From positions 1 to 7,686 of the forward strand of contig DHER01000013.1 in NCBI GenBank assembly GCA_002399975.1: a DNA stretch of 7,686 nucleotides. Direction: 5' to 3'. The notes below the pieces were generated by a model, which saw only the letters and a list, made by a program, of their open reading frames with translations, was not told the DNA's origin and made no database searches. Each line of letters opens with the position of its first letter. Position 1 is the first letter of the stretch. This document shows positions 1-6,509 of the stretch, in pieces. Origin of the DNA: Firmicutes bacterium UBA4845. GTDB lineage: Bacteria > Bacillota > Clostridia > Tissierellales > Sedimentibacteraceae. The translations under genes and the position numbers were made by a program.

Positions 1-17
1 TCTTTTTGGTATGACAC

Positions 18-30
18 CTAACGGACGGAG
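18..30 (+). repeat. 13-base direct repeat, copy 1
   Basis: CTAACGGACGGAG occurs here and, identically and in the same orientation, at 6408-6420. A 13-base exact match to a GC-rich word is unlikely by chance in 7.7 kb of AT-rich DNA. It is the closing end of the left intergenic element. Confidence 0.85.
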
Positions 31-47
31 CATTGGCGATGTGGCGG
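30..47. repeat. left arm of 18-base inverted repeat
   Basis: The sequence GCATTGGCGATGTGGCGG is the reverse complement of 185-202 except at two positions, both of which become G-T wobble pairs when a single strand folds. Only wobble differences remain, which suggests selection on, or recent ancestry as, a folded single strand. Confidence 0.75.
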
Positions 48-184
48 TATTCTGTGTTCCGTCTGCCTGGTGCCGCTGCAGATTAAAGATATAAAAGCTC
101 ATTGTTTATTCTGCAGCTTGGCGTTATTCGTCTGCCGAAACCGAAGCTGAGTAGCGAACAACAGCTGAGAATATATTTGTCGCC

Positions 185-202
185 CCGCCATATTGCCAAT
201 GC
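185..202. repeat. right arm of 18-base inverted repeat
   Basis: The sequence CCGCCATATTGCCAATGC pairs with 30-47 (16 Watson-Crick pairs plus two wobbles). The GTTA at 206-209, mirrored by TAAC at 19-22, lies just outside the arms. Confidence 0.75.
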
Positions 203-255
203 AATGTTACCTGCATGGCCTTTTATTTCAAAATTCATCGTTGCTCTCTAACATA

Positions 256-3200
256 TTATACGCTGACGGTCTTGTAGGTTATTACATTTTCCCTAAACAA
301 ATATGCTTCAGACGAACCCAATTCAACCATATTATTCAAAAGCCAAACAAAATCGTCAATCAGTTTCTTATTCTTTTTTATTTCAGATATATGATTATAG
401 AACAGTCTTTTTACAAGTCGCTCAGCAGCTACTGACATAAGTGCGGTTAATTGTAATGGCTCTTTTTTAAGAAGTTCTACAAGCCAACTAAGCCCTTCTG
501 GTAAGAAAGTTTTTTCCCCAATTGTAGAAAAAACATTTAAAACGGACTGCACATTAGAAGCACCAAAATCATTAATCATTTGATGATAAACTTCCTTTTT
601 CCCTTGTAGCGGTTGCCAATCTATTGCTTGTTCCTTCCATCCGGTATCAAGAAATAGTTGCCGGGTAAAATAAAGAGTTCTGCTGTTCTTAATTTTTTCA
701 AATAAATGTTCCCAAACTTCCCAAAAATGTTCAATTGCTTTGTTTTTAATACTATCGTCTGGATGATTGGCGATTATGTCATCAAGTTTGGCTATAGAAA
801 ACTTTAAAATGTCCACTGAAAATTCAAAAAGATCATTCCGATGTCTATACTTGATAGTATCTGCTATATTTTTGTAAGATTCATCTAGGATGATGTCTAT
901 AATTAGTTTTGAAAATGCAGGGGCAGAAGTTATCAGTAATTCTGCTAAATAGAATTTGATTTCTAAAACCTCCTGAAATCCTATTTCCTTACCCTCTTTT
1001 CTACGTCTATATGAGTAATCCTCTTCAAGTTTCAGATCTTCTACGAGTAGTAAAACGAAATGCCGAATAAATTCTTTAAGCTGTACATCGTCAGAATCAC
1101 AGGGAATCATCAATAATGCACGTGTCAATAAATATCCAGAGTGACTATCAAGAGTAACAGTTGAAAGATCCAAAACTGCGTTTCCGCTTCTAGTTTGTTC
1201 TTCAATGTATTGATGTTCTTTTTCTTTTGCCGATTGAAGCCTATTATTATCATGATCATCATAGAAATATGGATTTGCTTTGCGGTACGCAGCATATTGT
1301 ACGACTGAAAACCATATCGTTTTTGTTTCTTTAGGATAATGGCTGGAAAAAACCTCTCTAATATATTTAGTTATTTTATCCACTTCATGTTCTGCAAATG
1401 GGGCAATAAGCATGTGCACCATAATCAGTACTACTTCATTTTGGTCTTCTTCTGACTCCAAAAAATTAAGCGGCAGATGAAAAGAGGATAACGCTAATTC
1501 CTTTTCCATGAGAACGTAGTTCATATTCAAACCGAAATTTCGGCTGGTCGTATCTTGGATAATAACCGCTGCGGTTTCTAAAATTGTATTTATGCACCAC
1601 ATTTTTTCTTCTTTACTCAATTGCTCAGAAATACCTCTTAATCCTACAACAGCTAGTGTAACCGGGCGATCAAAAAGAATATTAAGATTTTCATTTCTCT
1701 CGCATTTTTTCTGGCAAGCTTGCCAGTCTAGATAACTTATAGGTTCCTTTCCTTCAAATGCTTTTTGCAGTTGACTTGAATAATTCATTGCTTTATTATC
1801 AGATTCAAACTCTTCTTTGCCGGAATCTATAAATTCCTGAATATCCTTATCGTATTCCGGTGCTATAGGAAAACCTCCTAATTTTTCATCATATTCACCA
1901 ACTTTATGATTCCTGATGTCTATTTCCGTAATCGTCTTTTTCCAAACAATATCTTCCTCTTGAATATCTTTTTTCAGCTCATCAAATACCTGGTGTATTT
2001 CTCTATTGAGTTTCCTGATATTAAACTGATAATCTAAAATGAAATCCCTAAGCCCCCGCATGAATTTCTTTCGATGAGCTAATTGGTTAGATTCCCATCG
2101 TTCTTTTTGTGCAAAGGAGATTTCCTGGTCCACAGGGGCTAATGCAGAATGCTCCTGTAGTGCTCTGCTTAAATCCCATTCATAAAACTCTCTTGCTTTT
2201 AATAAGCATAACATTGATTCATCCACTTCCGAAGGATATGCCATTACTACACTCGCCAGCACACCGAGAGGAGCCACATTATTCGTATGATAATAGATGT
2301 ACTCAAAAACAAACTTAAGGTTGGCTCTGCTTGTTTCTGTTCTTCTAGTAGCCATTCCTAAAAGGAATTTTTCAAAACTCATCAATAGTGACTCCAAAAG
2401 ATAATGTGTAACACTTATTCCGCGATACGCCACCCATAATTCTCCAGCGCCCCATAGTTTTCTTTTTGTCCCATCAGGCAATTCAAATTCAAGTTCTTTT
2501 AGCTGATGTTTATATTTGCATTTTGCCTGCACATAAAAATCTACCGAATAGTTAACAAACTGTACAAGAAACTCTAATCCTTTAAGTGGATGATATTGTA
2601 GTAGGTTATACAACGGCGTTTTGTAAACACCAGACGGGAAAAACTTATGCTTATCTTCAATGCCCCAACATTTATCATTATTTAAGCTATCATCGCCAAT
2701 CATTGCCATGATGCTACCGGGTGGCGGTGGTTGAATGGGACGAAGCTTCCATTCCTTCCATGCACTTTCTACTATTAATTCAGGCAATTCTTTTACCAAC
2801 TCATGGTTACCCAATCCTGAAAGACATTTTTTTATCACAGGTTTATCTAGTGAACGATGTGTCCTGGAATCATTTTCCTCATTTGCAAATGACTGCTCAA
2901 CCAGTTGTTTTATTTCATCTTTTGCTATAGGGGCTAAATCAAATAAAATAGCGATCAGGTCTTTTCTTTTATCTTCTATATTCCTTTCTTGCCATATCTG
3001 TAAACCCGATTTAATTTCATCTATGTAATGTAATACGACGCTTTTAGCAGATGTTAATTCATATTGATCCATCTCGTTAAATTGAAACATCAGCCTTAAG
3101 TGCCAGTCGGACAAATACGATATAATATTTAACCTGTTAACCGCAAGCTGATCAATATGTTTTTCAATGAACATAAGCATTTCTCTCCAGCCAGATCCTA

Positions 3201-5295
3201 TTGGCAACAATAGATTGACCTTGCTATTATTTTCCTTGCAGCATGTTTTAATTATATGCAGGCACCTTGTCAGCAGTTTCGCATTTTCTGCCAATAGGTC
3301 TTTCTCAAAACCAATAAAAAATGCTTCACTGACTTGAGACCTGAAAATAGCAGTAAGGATCTCATCCGCCCAATAGCGTTCTATTATTTTACTGCTTAAA
3401 ACATCTCTTACAAGACCTATTACTTTTGCTCCATTATCTGTTAACAGTTCTTCTATCCAAAGCCTGAAAGCCCTTCTTATTGCCGGTTCTTTCCCCAATT
3501 TATTGAAAAAGTCATCTACACTGGCTGCATCTTCATAAAATGATGAAATATGCTTCACCAATGCCCAATCTTCTAGCATGTCATGAGCGGGTGTGTATCT
3601 TCTGTTCAAAGGCTCCTGCGCTAATATCTCGTCTTTTACAAGCAAAGCAGTTGCTTCTGCATCAGCCGTAACGGGTTGGGTAAATAGCTTCATTTCTTTA
3701 GCCCGCTTAACTGCAATTTCCATGAAGGCGTTTTCCCGTTTGATTGGCAATCCATTTTTTTCGTTTGCCTCATCAACTACAAGTATATTCCACAACCTAT
3801 TTTTAAAATCGGCAAGTTCAATATCAGCATAATTATCGACACTTTTATGTAACGCTTTAACGGCAAAGTCTAAATACTTAGGGCTTTGCAACAATGGTTT
3901 GATTTTTTCATTGCCCAGCACATTATTTAGCTGGGGATACTTTGCAGAAACGAGTTTTAATTCTTCATCCGTTAATAGCGGAATTTCAACAATACCAATT
4001 TTTTCTTTGCTTAACCCAAACTTCTGAATAATCAGGTCGATAGCATACTTCCTTGAAGAAGCAATTAATTTAATATCAGGATACTCAGCCAATATGCCCA
4101 TAAGTTGTTTAAATGCACATTCGGAATCTGCTTCCAGTAATTTTTCAAAACTATCCAGGTATAAAAATTTGTCCGGAATAAGTGAAATACAGGAAAATAT
4201 ATCTCGGATAGATATGTCGATTCCCTGATTCGAAAAAACATTTGCTATATGTGGCTGGTTAAATTGGTCTGCTCTAAATACGAATACACCTGATGTCGCA
4301 AGTTCATTCTGCAATAAATCCTTCACTTGTGCTGACTTACCAACTCCAGGTTTTCCGGTGACTATTGTAATAGGAAATGTTGCAATCGATTGAACTATAT
4401 TATTGGTGATAACTGACCTTTTAAGATGGACATCTCCAATAGTATCTTTTAGTGGGTTAACTATTGCACTACTATCGCTTTTTAATTTTTCTATTGCTTT
4501 AAAGTGAGGGATCAGTTTCTCTGCAGAAAAGTTTTTATAAATATCCATTTGCCGGATTGTTTCGGCAGTAATATTTCCTCCATCTTTATTAAATGTTGCC
4601 GCGATGACTGATAAACCATCCCATATTTCTTTATCATTCAGTGCTGATAGACTACTCTTTGAAAGCCTAATCAGGTTTAAAAAATAAGCCTGGTCCACAC
4701 TTCCTATTTGCAGCAAGTCATATTCTAAAACGTCCATACATTTTGCAAACTCCCAAATCTCTTTGTCTGTTAAGGCTGTATTTCCATTAGCCTCATTCAA
4801 AATACTCCAGATAATTTCTAAGCGTTCTTTTTTTGCTTTTATACGATTTATTTCATTAATGAAATCTACTTCTGTTGCATGCGAATTAGCCCAATTAAAA
4901 ATGGATTTAAAATGGTTGCGCTCATCTTTCGTCAAGCCACCTTTTACGATTATCAGTTTATCTTTTGTTTTATCAAAAATGGCGGCGTTATTATAATCTT
5001 TCCAGAATGCCTGCAGTACCTCTTTAAATGTTTCATCATTTTCAGTAAATGACACATCATGTTTGATTTGCATCAGCAATTTATGTTCACTTAATCCTGA
5101 TTTTGCAATGACTAACAAGTCATCTGTTTCATATCCTCTGCTGGTGTTTTGAAAACTAACTTCAATTATTTCATTCGCTGGCAGGCATGGAGCACTACCA
5201 GCTATTACTAAACCTGTGAGAAAAGCTGTTTGAATGGATTGTTCGAAATTAGTTCCCCCACCTCCTTTTTGAAATACACTTCCTTTTTCTGACAC
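256..5295 (-). CDS. Avs-like antiviral STAND NTPase with N-terminal Cap4/Mrr-type nuclease
   Basis: This is a single 1,679-residue frame with three parts. Residues 1-130 resemble a Cap4/Mrr-like (PD-D/E-x-K fold) DNA nuclease: GGGGTNFEQ (11-19, E18), TDD (57-59) and QIKH (76-79), giving the E / D / Q-x-K pattern expected of the active site. Residues 290-580 are a STAND P-loop ATPase: Walker A GKPGVGKS (314-321), Walker B FLYLD (377-381), sensor-type R415 in ASSR, a PLLTDEEL segment near 439, and a winged-helix-like RRYTPAHDMLEDWAL near 565. Residues 620-1679 are long and mostly helical, without a catalytic motif I recognise, and include QPPPPG (855-860) and FFPSGVYKTPLYNLL (885-899). In characterised Avs proteins this region binds a phage protein (terminase or portal) and triggers oligomerisation and nuclease activity; here that is inference. 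The length is close to Avs3/Avs4-type proteins. The start is GTG at 5295; the first internal ATG codon (residue 75) would remove E18 and D58. No Shine-Dalgarno sequence is seen, and the leader is AT-rich. Confidence 0.9.
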   Translation of the reverse strand: MSEKGSVFQKGGGGTNFEQSIQTAFLTGLVIAGSAPCLPANEIIEVSFQNTSRGYETDDLLVIAKSGLSEHKLLMQIKHDVSFTENDETFKEVLQAFWKDYNNAAIFDKTKDKLIIVKGGLTKDERNHFKSIFNWANSHATEVDFINEINRIKAKKERLEIIWSILNEANGNTALTDKEIWEFAKCMDVLEYDLLQIGSVDQAYFLNLIRLSKSSLSALNDKEIWDGLSVIAATFNKDGGNITAETIRQMDIYKNFSAEKLIPHFKAIEKLKSDSSAIVNPLKDTIGDVHLKRSVITNNIVQSIATFPITIVTGKPGVGKSAQVKDLLQNELATSGVFVFRADQFNQPHIANVFSNQGIDISIRDIFSCISLIPDKFLYLDSFEKLLEADSECAFKQLMGILAEYPDIKLIASSRKYAIDLIIQKFGLSKEKIGIVEIPLLTDEELKLVSAKYPQLNNVLGNEKIKPLLQSPKYLDFAVKALHKSVDNYADIELADFKNRLWNILVVDEANEKNGLPIKRENAFMEIAVKRAKEMKLFTQPVTADAEATALLVKDEILAQEPLNRRYTPAHDMLEDWALVKHISSFYEDAASVDDFFNKLGKEPAIRRAFRLWIEELLTDNGAKVIGLVRDVLSSKIIERYWADEILTAIFRSQVSEAFFIGFEKDLLAENAKLLTRCLHIIKTCCKENNSKVNLLLPIGSGWREMLMFIEKHIDQLAVNRLNIISYLSDWHLRLMFQFNEMDQYELTSAKSVVLHYIDEIKSGLQIWQERNIEDKRKDLIAILFDLAPIAKDEIKQLVEQSFANEENDSRTHRSLDKPVIKKCLSGLGNHELVKELPELIVESAWKEWKLRPIQPPPPGSIMAMIGDDSLNNDKCWGIEDKHKFFPSGVYKTPLYNLLQYHPLKGLEFLVQFVNYSVDFYVQAKCKYKHQLKELEFELPDGTKRKLWGAGELWVAYRGISVTHYLLESLLMSFEKFLLGMATRRTETSRANLKFVFEYIYYHTNNVAPLGVLASVVMAYPSEVDESMLCLLKAREFYEWDLSRALQEHSALAPVDQEISFAQKERWESNQLAHRKKFMRGLRDFILDYQFNIRKLNREIHQVFDELKKDIQEEDIVWKKTITEIDIRNHKVGEYDEKLGGFPIAPEYDKDIQEFIDSGKEEFESDNKAMNYSSQLQKAFEGKEPISYLDWQACQKKCERNENLNILFDRPVTLAVVGLRGISEQLSKEEKMWCINTILETAAVIIQDTTSRNFGLNMNYVLMEKELALSSFHLPLNFLESEEDQNEVVLIMVHMLIAPFAEHEVDKITKYIREVFSSHYPKETKTIWFSVVQYAAYRKANPYFYDDHDNNRLQSAKEKEHQYIEEQTRSGNAVLDLSTVTLDSHSGYLLTRALLMIPCDSDDVQLKEFIRHFVLLLVEDLKLEEDYSYRRRKEGKEIGFQEVLEIKFYLAELLITSAPAFSKLIIDIILDESYKNIADTIKYRHRNDLFEFSVDILKFSIAKLDDIIANHPDDSIKNKAIEHFWEVWEHLFEKIKNSRTLYFTRQLFLDTGWKEQAIDWQPLQGKKEVYHQMINDFGASNVQSVLNVFSTIGEKTFLPEGLSWLVELLKKEPLQLTALMSVAAERLVKRLFYNHISEIKKNKKLIDDFVWLLNNMVELGSSEAYLFRENVITYKTVSV

Positions 5296-5340
5296 TTTAG
5301 TAATTATATAGTTGTTAGTCTTGTTTTTGTCTGGCTTGCA

Positions 5341-5352
5341 GAGAACGTTCTC
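5341..5352. promoter_or_regulatory. perfect 12-base palindrome upstream of the Avs-like gene
   Basis: GAGAACGTTCTC is fully self-complementary and lies 45 bases before the GTG start. It could be a regulator-binding site or simply the closing end of the middle intergenic element. No recognisable Bacteroidota promoter (TTTG spaced from TAnnTTTG) was found next to it, so the regulatory reading is weak. Confidence 0.3.
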
Positions 5353-5466
5353 GGGATTTGCGTTCGGGCGGGTTGGCGGGACGAAGTCCTGTCAAACCGA
5401 GACGAACGCCTGCGCGGGCACGAAACTTCGCAAACCGCGTTACCCCCGCCTGACGCCAAAGCCCGT

Positions 5467-5475
5467 GTTAGCAGC
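5467..5475 (+). repeat. 9-base inverted repeat flanking the 298-residue gene, copy 1
   Basis: GTTAGCAGC here is the reverse complement of 6404-6412. It sits 5 bases beyond the stop codon of the 298-residue gene. The adjoining bases are also similar (CCGT before the 9-mer here, CCGTCC on the other strand at the other copy). Confidence 0.6.
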
Positions 5476-5480
5476 TGGTT

Positions 5481-6377
5481 TTAATTTTGAATTCTATCAA
5501 TTTCACTTTCCCAATTTTGATAATGTATTATTCTTTCTTGGTGCAAATCCTGATTTAAAATTTCATCTTTACTTAATTTTGAAATTTCTTCCCAATTTTC
5601 ACCAAGAACGTATGTTGCATTTCCAGTATAAATACTTTCTAAAATGAAGAAATCTTTATTTTCAAATCCAAAAATCATATAACCTTTAAAACCTGCTGTC
5701 CCGACAGCAACAAAATTTGGATTAAAGGAAGTTATTTTTTCTAATCTTCGGTTAATTATTCTCTTTCTATTTTCTCTTAAATTAGAAATTATTGGTTGTA
5801 TGTTATTCTTAAAGACATTCCAAGGATATCTTCCCTGAGGAAGTATTTTCCAATTAAGTCGAGTTATAGGAACATTAAATGTTGGAATCAAGTTTTCATG
5901 TAAAATTTCACATTCTCCAAATATCTCTAAAAACAAATTTATGATATGTTTTATAATCGACATTGAGTTTGGTCTCTTTGTCAATAATGGTGAAGTTATA
6001 ATTGGATTGTTATTAATTCCTTCTCTTACCAACAATTCAATACTTGGTGCCGGTATTGGGTTACGAACGTATCTTTTGTACGGAACATAAACGGTGTGAT
6101 AATTTCCGTGCCAATCTTTGACATCTAATTCTCTATAAACAGTCTCCATTGGTAAATCTCTACGTCTTAGAATTCCGCCATTTGCATTAAATCTAGTTAT
6201 TGGACCAATAATCGTAGGAAGCAGTTGATTACCAATAGAAATGTTCGTAAAATCAATTCTTTGTAAGCGATTTTGAAAGCTTGCTGGGTCAGTAATTGTA
6301 ACATAAAAACTTTGTCCTTCTTGTAAATCTGTCAAGAAGTTGACTGGATTAATAATTCTTTTTTGTGCGATTCTCAT
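5481..6377 (-). CDS. conserved-looking hypothetical protein, 298 residues
   Basis: This is an intact ATG-to-TAA reading frame with normal amino-acid composition and no signal peptide or membrane segment, so a soluble cytoplasmic protein is expected. I cannot assign a function. The C-terminal third (about residues 221-292) looks the most constrained, with NFVAVGTAGFKGYMIFGF, then ILES, GNATYV, a W-rich stretch near 262, ISKLSKDEIL and RIIHYQNW. The middle contains KDWHGNYHTVYVPY (87-100) and NPIPAPSIELL (106-116). The string looks like a family I have seen as an unnamed protein beside restriction or other defence genes, but I cannot name a Pfam family and this recollection is weak. There is no Shine-Dalgarno sequence before the ATG; the leader is A-rich, as is common in Bacteroidota. 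The gene is isolated: 132 bases from the upstream ATPase gene and 185 bases from the downstream Avs-like gene. It is flanked by the inverted 9-mer GTTAGCAGC / GCTGCTAAC, as if carried as a single-gene unit. Confidence 0.8.
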   Translation of the reverse strand: MRIAQKRIINPVNFLTDLQEGQSFYVTITDPASFQNRLQRIDFTNISIGNQLLPTIIGPITRFNANGGILRRRDLPMETVYRELDVKDWHGNYHTVYVPYKRYVRNPIPAPSIELLVREGINNNPIITSPLLTKRPNSMSIIKHIINLFLEIFGECEILHENLIPTFNVPITRLNWKILPQGRYPWNVFKNNIQPIISNLRENRKRIINRRLEKITSFNPNFVAVGTAGFKGYMIFGFENKDFFILESIYTGNATYVLGENWEEISKLSKDEILNQDLHQERIIHYQNWESEIDRIQN

Positions 6378-6403
6378 TGTTCAGTATTTTGTTGGTTTAA
6401 CTT

Positions 6404-6412
6404 GCTGCTAAC
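6404..6412 (-). repeat. 9-base inverted repeat flanking the 298-residue gene, copy 2
   Basis: GCTGCTAAC on the plus strand, that is GTTAGCAGC on the coding strand, lies 26 bases before the ATG of the 298-residue gene. Together with copy 1 it frames this one gene. Confidence 0.6.
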
Positions 6413-6420
6413 GGACGGAG
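6408..6420 (+). repeat. 13-base direct repeat, copy 2
   Basis: Identical to 18-30. The two copies are 6,390 bases apart and enclose exactly the 298-residue gene and the Avs-like gene with their spacers. Confidence 0.85.
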
Positions 6421-6509
6421 GTTTTGGTCTTTGCGTTGGCTGGTGCGACCTGCAAATGTGCTTGACTACGAAGCGAGGGCTATATATGATATTATTAATT
6501 CCAAATTAA

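Larger units (their letters stand above)
18..210 (-). repeat. attC-like structured intergenic element (left copy)
   Basis: The element lies downstream of the Avs-like gene, starting 46 bases after its stop. On the minus strand it opens with GTAAC (206-210) and closes with GTTAG (18-22). The arms 30-47 and 185-202 pair over all 18 positions if two G-T wobbles are allowed (16 of 18 Watson-Crick). A nested imperfect stem lies at 114-130 / 155-167. The closing site reads GTTAGGT on the minus strand, which fits the integron core consensus GTTRRRY. The opposite end (AGGTAAC) does not fit RYYYAAC, and the loop of about 137 bases is longer than in typical attC sites. It shares its closing 13-mer with the right element and its opening pattern (TAACA, then GCWTTGGC, then GGCGGGG) with the middle element. 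The structure is seen directly; the attC interpretation is tentative. Confidence 0.6.
5341..5475 (-). repeat. GC-rich structured intergenic element (middle copy)
   Basis: The element fills most of the 185-base gap between the 298-residue gene and the Avs-like gene. By hand count 5331-5480 is about 62 percent G+C, while sampled parts of the flanking genes are near 30-37 percent. Arms 5352-5372 and 5445-5465 are inverted repeats with 16 of 21 ungapped matches. Inside them, 5360-5366 pairs perfectly with 5403-5409, 5369-5375 pairs with 5393-5399 at 6 of 7, and 5379-5382 pairs with 5386-5389 around a GAA loop. On the minus strand it starts with GCTGCTAACACGGG only 5 bases after the stop codon of the 298-residue gene, as attC sites often sit close to a cassette's stop. 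The other end lacks a clear GTTRRRY. There is no T-run, so a simple intrinsic terminator is not indicated. Confidence 0.6.
6404..6480 (-). repeat. related GC-rich intergenic element (right copy, apparently half)
   Basis: This lies between the AAA ATPase gene and the 298-residue gene. Its low-coordinate end carries GCTGCTAAC and the 13-mer CTAACGGACGGAG (6408-6420), identical to 18-30. It also shares CTGGTGC (6440-6446) with the left element at 67-73, and a CGAAGC word near 6469 with the left element near 142. The expected TAAC-bearing opposite arm is absent: 6481-6509 is plain AT-rich sequence. The element therefore looks truncated, or its other half has been replaced. Confidence 0.5.

Noticed and set aside
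124..216. A 30-residue minus-strand reading frame (ATG at 216, TAA at 124) inside the left structured element
   Set aside because: It lies across one arm of the hairpin, has no ribosome-binding site or recognisable motif, and is within the length expected by chance.
4763..4996. Plus-strand open frames opposite the Avs-like gene (also near 2109, 2721 and 3593)
   Set aside because: They are antisense shadows of a 1,679-residue frame that carries clear nuclease and ATPase motifs.
5341..5475. The middle element as a simple rho-independent terminator
   Set aside because: The stems are long and nested but no T-run follows on the minus strand, and the arms match elements elsewhere in the window.
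5312..5647. A 111-residue plus-strand open frame
   Set aside because: It runs through the GC-rich hairpin element and antisense into the 298-residue gene; its composition follows those sequences and it has no domain signature.
5467..6412. The inverted GTTAGCAGC pair as terminal inverted repeats of an insertion sequence
   Set aside because: No transposase or DDE motif is present in the enclosed gene, no target-site duplication is visible, and the repeats are part of longer structured elements.
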